This document shows, piece after piece, positions 1 through 6,914 of a DNA stretch of 9,204 bases. Source of the DNA: Thermoanaerobaculales bacterium. Lineage in GTDB: Bacteria; Acidobacteriota; Thermoanaerobaculia; Thermoanaerobaculales; Sulfomarinibacteraceae. Position numbers and translations under genes: made by a program. Numbering within the stretch: position 1 is the first letter of the stretch; each line of letters starts with the position of its first letter. Below the pieces are notes generated by a model that searched no databases, was not told the origin of the DNA, and saw only the letters and a list, made by a program, of their open reading frames with translations. The stretch lies in assembly GCA_025456385.1 (NCBI GenBank), contig JALOKS010000175.1:1-9204 (forward strand), given 5' to 3'.

Positions 1-392
1 TCCGAGCCCTGCGAGCCGGTCGACACCGTCTCGTACTGGCCGGTGACCACGATCTCCTCCTGCACCGCCTCGGGGTACATCACCGCGTCGAGGGTCCGCG
101 GCTGGTTGGTGGAGATGCGGACGTCGTACTCGAGGGTCGTGAACGACGCGATCTCGAAGCGGATCTTGTAGTCGCCGGCGGGCAGGGCCTTGATGATGTA
201 GTCGCCCTGCTCGTTGGTGAAGGTCGTGCGCTGGCCCTGCATGGCCGGCGAGGTCGCCGTCACCGTCACGCCCGGCAGCGGCGCGTTCTCGTAGACCACG
301 CGCCCGCCGATCTCACCGGTCTGCGCGGACGCCGTGCCCGCCACCGCGGCGGCGAGCAGTGCCACACAAACCACCAGGAAACGATTTCGCAT
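1..392 (-). CDS. TonB-dependent receptor, N-terminal part (truncated by window edge)
   Basis: Reading leftwards from the ATG at 392-390 gives 130 complete codons before the window ends, so only the N-terminus is present. Residues 1-24 form a clear signal peptide (MRNRF, hydrophobic core, TASA-Q cleavage site). Residues about 25-110 look like a carboxypeptidase-regulatory-like beta-sandwich (GEIGGRVVYENAPLPGVTV, then FTNEQGDYIIKALPAGDY), the extension commonly fused to the plug of acidobacterial and Bacteroidota outer-membrane receptors. A TonB-box-like stretch, EEIVVTG, follows at about residues 113-119, just before the expected plug domain. The start is fixed by a strong AGGAGGT Shine-Dalgarno four nt upstream. 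The family imports ligands across the outer membrane using TonB energy; the substrate cannot be told from this part. Another protein with a CarboxypepD_reg domain is possible but less likely given the TonB-box motif. Confidence 0.85.
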   Translation of the reverse strand, partial: MRNRFLVVCVALLAAAVAGTASAQTGEIGGRVVYENAPLPGVTVTATSPAMQGQRTTFTNEQGDYIIKALPAGDYKIRFEIASFTTLEYDVRISTNQPRTLDAVMYPEAVQEEIVVTGQYETVSTGSQGS

Positions 393-628
393 GCCTACCT
401 CCTCATGGGTTGATCGATGTTGTTAAACCGGCGGCGCCGACCGGGCTCTCCTGCCGGAGGAAACCGTGCCTCGATGCGAGTCGGCTCCCCTTCCGAAACT
501 CCAACTCCCACCACGTCGAGTAGCAATCTCCATACCAGTCTCAAGGCCTTCGAGGGCCACAAAAAGGCCAGAAAATGCCCAGGAGTATCCAATTTTTCGG
601 ACAGATATCCGGCGAGGCGGACAGACCC
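393..628 (-). other. Intergenic leader upstream of the TonB receptor
   Basis: These 236 nt separate the VWFA gene stop (629) from the receptor start (392). The stretch from about 480 to 605 is visibly richer in A and T than the flanking genes, as expected for a promoter region. It contains an 8-bp direct repeat, CGGACAGA, at 598-605 and 618-625 (20-bp period). I see no convincing sigma-70 promoter pair, no terminator with a proper U-tract, and no RNA gene. The short open frames crossing it lack coding character. Confidence 0.5.
397..403 (-). promoter_or_regulatory. Ribosome binding site of the TonB receptor gene
   Basis: The minus strand reads AGGAGGT here, a near-perfect Shine-Dalgarno with a four-nt spacer to the ATG at 392. 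It decides the start of the receptor gene. Confidence 0.8.
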
Positions 629-2404
629 TCAGGGTTTGCTTCCGCCCGGCACGTCCCCGACGAGCCGCGCGTACGAGGCCTGGCGTGTCACCGGATCGAG
701 CAGGCCGGCCACAACGCGGTGGCTGCCCTTCTCCATGAGCAGGTCGAAGGTCGCCGTGTACCGCTCGTGGCGCCGGCTCTCGTAGTCGGCGGCCGGCATC
801 CGGATCTCGAACTCGCGGCGCTGGACATCCGACTGCCGCCCCGCGAGGTTGCGGTTGGCGAGAAAGACCGCGACCCGGCCGACGTAGTCCTCGCCCTCGG
901 GCAGCAGCGCCACCGACGAGATCGGGAAGCGCAGCTCGAGCGGCAGCACCCAGCGCTCAGCGGCGGCCGGCCGCGGCGCGCCCGCCGTCAGCTCGAGGCC
1001 CATCGGGTTGTCCTCGAGGTCGAGGACCAGGCCGCTGACCACCGCGTCCTGCACCCGGCTCTCGACCGACCTCTCGACGAAGGCGCGGCGGTAGACCAGG
1101 CGGTGGCCCGGGTGCTGCGGCAGCTGCACCTCCAGGCGGTGCACGGTGTCGGCCCCGCCCGCCGACAGGCTGTAGCCGAGCGAGTAGTAGGTGAAGAGGT
1201 CCTCCCGCAGCTCCTCGAGGCCCCTGGTGACGTCGTTGGCGTCGAGGATCGCCCGCCCGCCCGTGGTCTCGGCCAGGTACTGCAGCGGCTCTTGGTAGTT
1301 GATGGCGTGGATGCTCGAGACCATGGGGTCGAGCGGCCGTGAGTACTCGGTGGAGGTCCCGGGGGCGCCGCCGAGGCCGGTCGCGTCGATGGTGTAGAAA
1401 GCGACGCCCTGCGCGTTGGCGGTTGCCGCCAGCGCCTCGTACACCGCGCTGCGGTTGAAGCGCGACAGCATCGGCAGCACGGACTTCTGCTGGAAGATGT
1501 CGCCCCACCACATCGCGAGGTCGCGGGCCGGCACCATCGGCAGGCCGCTCGAGACATGGACCAGCACCTTGCGGCCGGGTAGGCCCGCCAGGGTGGTCGT
1601 GATCTCGCGCACCGCCGCCGCGGTGTAGTCGAGCTCGAAGGACTGCTCCTCGGCGTAGCTGCGGATCCTGTCCTCGACCATGAGCGCATCGCGGCTGCCG
1701 GCCGACGAGCGACCCCCGGCCTGCTGGTCCTCGACCGCCTGGATCTCACGGATCAGCCGGCCGCGCGCGGTGTCGTCGTCGGCGCGGCCGCCGTAGATGG
1801 TGCGCAGGTCGCGCAGCGCCGCCTCCACCTGCCGGGGATCGTTGGTGAAGGGCTGCACCACGCGCACCGAGCGCTCGGCAGACACCACCATGACCTGGAC
1901 GTGGGGCAGCATGATGGTCTTCAGGAAGCGCTGCACCTGCGGCAGGACCCGGTTGCGGTCGAAGGGGCGCAGGTTCTCGTTGTCGACGTAGAGCACGACG
2001 TGCACCGGCTGCGGCGCGACCGCCGGCGCCGCGGCGGGGCTCGCTTCGGCGGCCGGCGACGGGGCCGCCTCGGCGGCCTGACCGTCCGCCGCCGGCAGCC
2101 CGGCCAGCAGCGACTCGGTGTAGGCGGCGAAGTTCGAGAGCGGCCGCTCGCTGCCGTCGAGGAGGAGCCTGAAATCGTCGCGGTCGAGGCCGGTGACCAC
2201 CCGGTTGTCCTGGTCGCGGACGAAGACGTCGACGTTGACGACCGTGACCTCGACCTCGTCGACGAAGGCGAGGCCGCCGACGACGTCGCGGCGCTCGAGG
2301 CCCTGGCCCCCCGCCGTGACCGCCAGGAGCCCGGCCGCCGAAAGCAGGAGCAGGTGCTGGAGGCGGCGCCGGGGGCGGCGACCGGTTGACCGCGAGCGGC
2401 TCAT
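629..2404 (-). CDS. Secreted VWFA-related protein (acidobacterial type), MIDAS lost
   Basis: 591 residues. A basic n-region (RRPRRR) and hydrophobic core at about residues 15-31 form a signal peptide. Residues 45-95 are the N-terminal strand-rich segment typical of the acidobacterial VWFA family (VEVTVVNVDVFV, then GLDRDDFRLLLDG). An Ala/Pro-rich linker covers about 103-132, and the VWA-like fold starts at about 133. Family landmarks are GRKVLVHVSSG (277-287), TTGGR (380-384) and YYSLGYS (406-412). The metal site is not conserved: the DxSxS position reads DNENL (141-145), and the usual Asp before Gly in the fourth strand is Ser286. A C-terminal domain of about 140 residues follows. The ATG at 2404 is chosen because it opens directly into the signal peptide, 10 nt after the lipoprotein gene's stop; the frame is open further upstream, but that part lies inside the lipoprotein gene. 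Cargo and partners are unknown; a protein-binding role is inference from the fold. Confidence 0.87.
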   Translation of the reverse strand: MSRSRSTGRRPRRRLQHLLLLSAAGLLAVTAGGQGLERRDVVGGLAFVDEVEVTVVNVDVFVRDQDNRVVTGLDRDDFRLLLDGSERPLSNFAAYTESLLAGLPAADGQAAEAAPSPAAEASPAAAPAVAPQPVHVVLYVDNENLRPFDRNRVLPQVQRFLKTIMLPHVQVMVVSAERSVRVVQPFTNDPRQVEAALRDLRTIYGGRADDDTARGRLIREIQAVEDQQAGGRSSAGSRDALMVEDRIRSYAEEQSFELDYTAAAVREITTTLAGLPGRKVLVHVSSGLPMVPARDLAMWWGDIFQQKSVLPMLSRFNRSAVYEALAATANAQGVAFYTIDATGLGGAPGTSTEYSRPLDPMVSSIHAINYQEPLQYLAETTGGRAILDANDVTRGLEELREDLFTYYSLGYSLSAGGADTVHRLEVQLPQHPGHRLVYRRAFVERSVESRVQDAVVSGLVLDLEDNPMGLELTAGAPRPAAAERWVLPLELRFPISSVALLPEGEDYVGRVAVFLANRNLAGRQSDVQRREFEIRMPAADYESRRHERYTATFDLLMEKGSHRVVAGLLDPVTRQASYARLVGDVPGGSKP

Positions 2405-2414
2405 TTCCGGCCGC

Positions 2415-3029
2415 TCACTGCCCGCCGAGGCTGAAAGGCACCACGGCATCGGTCTCCTCGAACTCGATGACCAGCCGCCAGTCGCCGGCCTGCACACCGC
2501 CCTCGACCGGGAAGAAAAGCAGGCCGGTGCACACCTCGCGGTTGGTGACGTTGAGCGCGCTGCGCGCGGACTGACCCGAGCCCGGCTCCGGCATGAAGTT
2601 GATGGCGCAGGGGCGGCGGTTGGCGCGCGTGAAGTCGAGAGGCTGGCTCGCGAGGGCTGCGCGCCGCGCCGCGGACGCGAGCTCGGTCGAGTAGGCGCGG
2701 AGGAACTCCGAGTAGGGCGGCAGCGGGACCGTGCGCCCGTCCGGGGTCCGCACCGACACCAGATCGCGGTCCACCATCGACGCGGCACCGGTCATGCCGC
2801 TGAAGGCGACGTTGAGGATCAGCCACGGCTCGCCGAGGTTGTCGCTCGCGAACCTCGATTCGAGCAGCAGCTCGATGACCGAGTCGCGGTAGCGCACGAG
2901 GTCCTGACCCGGCTGGTCGACCTCCGGCTCGGTCACCGGGTTCGGCATCGCCGGCGTCGTGGTGCCGCAGCCGGCCGCGATCGCGACGAGGGTCGCGACG
3001 GCGAGCACGCTCTTCAGGTTCGGAGACAT
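2415..3029 (-). CDS. Putative lipoprotein of unknown family
   Basis: 204 residues. The N-terminus has a lysine (K6), a hydrophobic core at 7-19 and a lipobox-like AAGC with Cys21, so the mature protein is probably lipid-anchored. After a Thr/Pro-rich tether (22-40) comes a compact domain of mixed helix and strand. It includes EPWLILNVAFSGMTG, a proline-rich turn (PLPPYSEFL), and a C-terminal strand region (GDWRLVIEFEE). Two further cysteines, C141 and C167, could form a disulfide. I do not recognise the family. The ATG at 3029 is set by an AAGGAGG Shine-Dalgarno five nt upstream. It is the first gene of the minus-strand operon, and its stop is 10 nt from the downstream VWFA start, so the two are probably translated together and may interact at the envelope. 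It faces a paralogous VWFA gene across the divergent promoter. Confidence 0.82.
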   Translation of the reverse strand: MSPNLKSVLAVATLVAIAAGCGTTTPAMPNPVTEPEVDQPGQDLVRYRDSVIELLLESRFASDNLGEPWLILNVAFSGMTGAASMVDRDLVSVRTPDGRTVPLPPYSEFLRAYSTELASAARRAALASQPLDFTRANRRPCAINFMPEPGSGQSARSALNVTNREVCTGLLFFPVEGGVQAGDWRLVIEFEETDAVVPFSLGGQ

Positions 3030-3034
3030 CCGAT

Positions 3035-3041
3035 CCTCCTT
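3035..3041 (-). promoter_or_regulatory. Ribosome binding site of the lipoprotein gene
   Basis: The minus strand reads AAGGAGG, a near-consensus Shine-Dalgarno with a five-nt spacer to the ATG at 3029. It fixes the start in a region where the frame stays open far upstream. Confidence 0.8.
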
Positions 3042-3097
3042 TCGCACCCCGCAGCTTAACCTAACCTGCGCCCCACGGCCGCCTCTTCCGGGTACGT

Positions 3098-3117
3098 ACC
3101 GCCCCGGGGGCGGTTTT
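3098..3117. promoter_or_regulatory. GC-rich palindrome in divergent intergenic region
   Basis: Positions 3098-3105 (ACCGCCCC) and 3107-3114 (GGGGCGGT) are perfect complements around a single central G, and on the plus strand a TTTT run follows at 3114-3117. It lies inside the 186-nt gap between the divergent operons (3030-3215), a natural place for a shared operator. The shape also fits a plus-strand intrinsic terminator that would stop transcription running antisense through genes at 629-3029, but the T-run is short. No sigma-70 promoter could be assigned with confidence in this gap. Confidence 0.35.
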
Positions 3118-3215
3118 ACGGCGCCCCCGTCGCCTCGAACCCGCGGCCGCGTGCCGCGTAGTACCCTGCACCTGCGGAAATCCGCGCCGCCGGTCGGCCG
3201 TTGCAAAGGCAGGAC

Positions 3216-4955
3216 ATGCAAGGACACACGCACCCGAGGGGCGCAAGGGCGGCTGCTGCGCTGGCGATCGCGGCGCTGCTCGCGGCCGGCGGCCCGAGCT
3301 CCGCCCAGGGGCCCGCGCCCACGCCCCACACCTTCTTCGCCCCGCTGGACGTGCCTCTCGTCAGCGTCGACGCCTTCGTGTCCGACCGTGACGGGCGGCC
3401 GGTGCCCGGCCTCGGGGTCGAGGACTTCGAGATCCTCGAGGACGGACGGCCGGTCGTCATCTCGCACTTCTACGCGGCGCCGAGCGTCGCGGCGGCGGGA
3501 GACGCTGCGGCGGCAGCGGTCGGCGCCGAGGCGGCGGCACTCCAGCCGGCGCAGGACCTCTACCTGGTGATCGTCTTCGACGACACCAACCTCGCCCGCG
3601 ATCGCCGCCAACCCGCCCTCGAGCACCTGCGGGGCTTCCTGGGCTCCGAGCTGCCGCCGGGGCTCAAGGTGATGCTGGTGCGCTACGACGGGGGCGTGCG
3701 CGTCGAGCAGGACTTCACCGACGACCTCGAGGCGGTCGACACGGCGCTCGGCCGCGTCGGCGGCGCCGCGTCGCTGTCCAGGACCCTGGAGGAGAACCGG
3801 CTGCTGCGCGAGATCGAGATGGCGGTGACGGGAGCATCGATGGGCGGCCTCCGGGCGGGCGACTACCTCGCCGCCTCGGGCAACACCCTGCTGCAGAACA
3901 TCGACTCCTACACCGAGCAGACCATGCAGCGGGTGCGCGCGAGCCTCGCCGACCAGACGAGCTTCATCCGCTCGCTGTCCGGGATCAGCGGCCGCAAGGC
4001 CATCCTGCTGGTCAGCGACGGGGTCGAGGCGCGGGTCGGCGAGCGCCTCTACGGCGCCTGGGGCGCGGCCTTCGGCTCGGTCGCCGGCTTCGAGGTCGAG
4101 GCGCAGATGGCCTTCACGCGCGCCGCCCGCAACGATCTCGGCAACGAGTTCGACGCCCTCGCCCGCGAGGCCAACGCCCACCGCGTGAGCCTCTACTGCC
4201 TGTCGGACGTGGGCGGCGCCCGGGCGCAGGCATCCTCCGCCGAGCACCGTCTGATGGACGAGGAGGGCCTCGCCGTCCAGCAGGCGATGAGTGCCGACGC
4301 GCTGATGTCGAGCCTGTCCGCAACCACGGGCGGCAGGACGCTCGTCAACTCGCCGGCGCTCTCCCGCCAGCTTGCGGAGGTGTCGGAGGAGCTGGCGAGC
4401 TACTACTCCCTGGCCTTCGAACCGGGTCACGTCGGGGACGGGGCCTACCACCGGCTCGAGGTGCGGGTGCACGGGGACGACCTCGAGGTCCGGCACCGCG
4501 AAGGCTACCTGGACGTGCCCGCGAGCGAGCACCTCGAGAACCGGACCCTCGCCGCGGCGGTGCACGGGGTCGCGGACAACCCGCTCGGCATTTCGGTGGA
4601 GCAGGGCGAGATCCTGACCCGCGAGGACGGCGCGCTGCTGGTGCCGATCATCGTCATGGTGCCCATCGGGGGGCTGGTGCTGGTGCCGTCGGCCGACGAG
4701 CACCAGGGCCTGATTTCCATCCTCCTCACGGTCCGCGACGAGGCCGGCGGCCTGGCACCAACGCAGCTGCGGCAGTACCCGGTGCCGGTGCGAAACCTCG
4801 ACCTGCCGATCGCCCTGACCCAGAGCGCGGGCTTCACCCTGCGCCTGGCCGTCTCGCCGGGGAGACAGCGGATCGCGGTCGGGGTTCGCGACGACGTCGC
4901 CCGCACCGAGTCGGTGGCGACCCTCGAGATCGACGCCGTCGGCGCCGGAGGCTGA
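3216..4955 (+). CDS. Secreted VWFA-related protein (acidobacterial type), partial MIDAS
   Basis: 579 residues from the ATG at 3216. Residues 1-30 form a signal peptide ending PSSA-Q. The N-terminal strand domain (about 44-89: LVSVDAFVSDRDGRPVPGL, then DFEILEDG) is followed by an Ala-rich linker (about 90-115) and a VWA-like fold. Family landmarks are FDDTNL (121-126), GRKAILLVSDG ending near 269, TTGGR (370-374) and YYSLAF (396-401). Of the MIDAS, D122 and T124 remain and D268 is present, but the final Ser of DxSxS is Leu126. A C-terminal strand domain follows. The same domain order, linker position and landmarks occur in the protein at 629-2404, so the two are paralogs. It is the first gene of the plus-strand operon; the next gene starts after two bases. 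A TTG at 3201 could extend it by five residues, but the ATG has an AAAGG six nt upstream and sits better before the signal peptide. Confidence 0.88.
   Translation: MQGHTHPRGARAAAALAIAALLAAGGPSSAQGPAPTPHTFFAPLDVPLVSVDAFVSDRDGRPVPGLGVEDFEILEDGRPVVISHFYAAPSVAAAGDAAAAAVGAEAAALQPAQDLYLVIVFDDTNLARDRRQPALEHLRGFLGSELPPGLKVMLVRYDGGVRVEQDFTDDLEAVDTALGRVGGAASLSRTLEENRLLREIEMAVTGASMGGLRAGDYLAASGNTLLQNIDSYTEQTMQRVRASLADQTSFIRSLSGISGRKAILLVSDGVEARVGERLYGAWGAAFGSVAGFEVEAQMAFTRAARNDLGNEFDALAREANAHRVSLYCLSDVGGARAQASSAEHRLMDEEGLAVQQAMSADALMSSLSATTGGRTLVNSPALSRQLAEVSEELASYYSLAFEPGHVGDGAYHRLEVRVHGDDLEVRHREGYLDVPASEHLENRTLAAAVHGVADNPLGISVEQGEILTREDGALLVPIIVMVPIGGLVLVPSADEHQGLISILLTVRDEAGGLAPTQLRQYPVPVRNLDLPIALTQSAGFTLRLAVSPGRQRIAVGVRDDVARTESVATLEIDAVGAGG
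4947..4951 (+). promoter_or_regulatory. Ribosome binding site inside the end of the first operon gene
   Basis: GGAGG lies within the last codons of the VWFA gene, six nt before the GTG at 4958. It supports that GTG as a real start and suggests translational coupling between the two genes. Confidence 0.7.
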
Positions 4956-4957
4956 GG

Positions 4958-6914
4958 GTGCCGCCGCTCCGCCCCCGGCCTCCAGGGGTGGCGTTGCGCC
5001 GCGCCCCGCGCCTCGCGGTCGCGTTGCTCGCGCTCGCCGCGACCCCCGGAGGCGGCTCGCCGACCCCCACCGGCACGTCGCTGGCGCCGGCGCCCCTCGT
5101 CGTCGAGGCGGTCGACATCGGCGCCGTCGAGGCCCGGACCGGCGCGCTGCTGCTGTCGGGCCAGGCCGGGGGCGAGGTCGACGGCGCCCTCGTCTGGGCG
5201 CTCGCCGGCCGCGCGGAGGACGGCCGCGCCCGGGTGCCCTTCGCGATCGAGGTCGACGGCGCCGCGCTCCTCCGCGACGACGCCGGGCGCCGCCTGACGC
5301 TCGGGATCTACGCCTACGTGGTGGACGACGACGGCCGGGTGGTCGCCCACCTCGCCCAGGGGCTGCTCCTCGACCGCGACCCCTTCGCGGCCGCGATCGC
5401 CGGCTCGGGGCTCAAGTTCGTCGGGCGTTTCGATCTCGCCCCCGGCAGCTTCGCGCTGCGGGTGATGGTGCGCAACCACGGCACCGGCGCCTTCTTCATG
5501 TCGTGGAGCCTGCTCGAGGTGCCGCTGCCGGGCGACCCGAGCCCGCGCCTGCCGCCGCCGCTGGTTCCCGATCGCGCGGCGAGCTGGGTCCTGGCCCGTC
5601 AGGCCGGGGTCGAGCCGCTGGTGGAGGTGGGCCCGGGGCGGAGGATCCTGCCGGCCGCCCGGCCCACCCTCGCCGAGAACCGGCCGCTCGAGCTCTTCCT
5701 CGGGGATCACGGCTGGGGGCCGGCGGCCCGCGTCGGCGTCCGCGTCGTCAACGACCTCGGGCGCACGGTTGCCGAGCCCGCGTCCGAGCTCGAGCCCGCG
5801 GCAGCGGCCGGCCCGGAGTTCCGCCGCGTCGCCCTGTCGCCGGTTGACCTGCCGCCCGGCCCCTACACCCTGATCGTCACCGTCGACGAGGCGGCCGGCG
5901 ACGGGGCCCTGCGGCAGGCGCTGCGGATCGAGGTCGTCCCGCCGGCGCGAGGCCTACCTGCGCGGCCTGACGGCGCTCGCCGCGGGCGATGCCGACGGCG
6001 CGCGCCTCGCGGTGGCGGAGCTCGAGCGCGCGGCCCTCAGCCCGTTCACCCCCCGGGGCCAGCGGGAGCTCGCAGCCGCCGAGCAGAAGGTGCTCGCCGA
6101 GCTCGCCGCGATCGAGCCGTGGAGCCTCGCTCCGGTGGCCCTCCTCCACCGCCGGCTCGAGCGCAGCTATAGCGCCCGCAGCCAGGGCCCGCTCGCGGCT
6201 CACGCCAGAACGCTGGCGGTCGACGCCGCCGAGAGGCTGGGGCGGCTGCAGCCGGGAAACGACTTCTCCGCGCCCTTGATGGTCGCCGTGGCGGTCGACC
6301 TCGCGCAGGCCAACGCCGGAGCCACCGCCCGCGAGCTCCTGGAGCGCACCCTGCGCCTCGAGCCCGACTGCGAGCCCGCACTGCTCGCTCTCGGCTTCAG
6401 TCTCGAGCGCGCAGCCGAGCACCAGCAGGCCGCCGCGACCTACGGCCGCCTGGTCGAGCTGCGGCCCGACCACCACGAGGGGCGCCTGCGGCTGGCCCTC
6501 AACCTGATCCGCACCGGCCGCCGGCCCGAGGGCGAGGCGGGCCTGCGGGGCCTGCTCGGCGCCGGCACGCCGACCTGGGTGGCGACGCTCGCAGCCCAGG
6601 AGCTGGTTCGCCTCCTGATCGCGGAGGAGCGGCTCGAGGACGCCGGGGAGGCCGCCCGCGCCGCGCTGCTGCGGACGCCGGGCGACCAGCGCCAGTGGAT
6701 CCTGCTCGCCTCCATCCTCCACAGCCAGGGGCGCCGCCCCGAGGTCCTCGAGGCGCTGCGAGCGCTGCCCGCGGCGAGCCGCGGCGTCGCGCCCCGCGCC
6801 CGCTACTCCGAGTGGCCCGACCTCGGCGCCGCCGCGTCCCAGTCGCGGCTGGGCGAGCTCGCCCGCGGGGCGGAGTCCCGGCTCGCCGCCGCCCTGGTGG
6901 AGATCGGGCGGTGA
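4958..6914 (+). pseudogene. Secreted Ig-like / TPR-like protein, apparent single-base frameshift near 5940-5950
   Basis: Reading from the GTG at 4958 gives a signal peptide (about residues 12-29) and a strand-rich region with two similar modules: FDLAPGSFALRVMVRN near 158-173 and LPPGPYTLIVTVDE near 298-311. After codon 328 this frame turns into Arg/Pro-rich nonsense and stops at 6172. From about 5943 the next frame (+1) takes over with sensible sequence, REAYLRGLTALAAGDADGAR, and continues through degenerate TPR-like helices (for example ARELLERTLRLEP and YGRLVELRPDHHEG) to the stop at 6914. That second frame has an upstream stop at 5871 and no start with a Shine-Dalgarno before the helical region. 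Skipping one base gives one protein of about 651 residues. The cause may be a real mutation, a sequencing or assembly error, or recoding. It sits two nt after the VWFA gene and overlaps the next gene by four. Role unknown; TPR repeats usually bind proteins. Confidence 0.75.

Noticed and set aside
517..544. Sigma-70 promoter for the TonB receptor (TTGAGA, 16-bp spacer, TACTCG)
   Set aside because: The -35-like hexamer is good, but the -10 hexamer matches the consensus at only two positions.
545..575. Intrinsic terminator after the VWFA gene at 629
   Set aside because: GGCC-based short stems are present, but on the minus strand the T-run lies before or inside the loop rather than after the stem.
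2405..2788. N-terminal extension of the VWFA protein to a start at 2788
   Set aside because: The extension lies inside the lipoprotein gene in another frame, is rich in Arg, Ser and Pro, and would place the signal peptide internally. The ATG at 2404 fits better.
3201..3215. TTG start for the plus-strand VWFA gene
   Set aside because: It would add five residues before the signal peptide; the ATG at 3216 has an AAAGG at suitable spacing.
3030..4703. Long minus-strand open frame continuing upstream of the lipoprotein gene
   Set aside because: It is antisense to the VWFA gene at 3216-4955, its composition is that of a GC-rich shadow frame, and a strong ribosome binding site fixes the lipoprotein start at 3029.
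6012..6914. Separate TPR gene starting with GTG at 6012
   Set aside because: The GTG has no Shine-Dalgarno and begins in the middle of a helical repeat whose upstream part is clearly coding in the same frame. A frameshifted single gene explains the data better.
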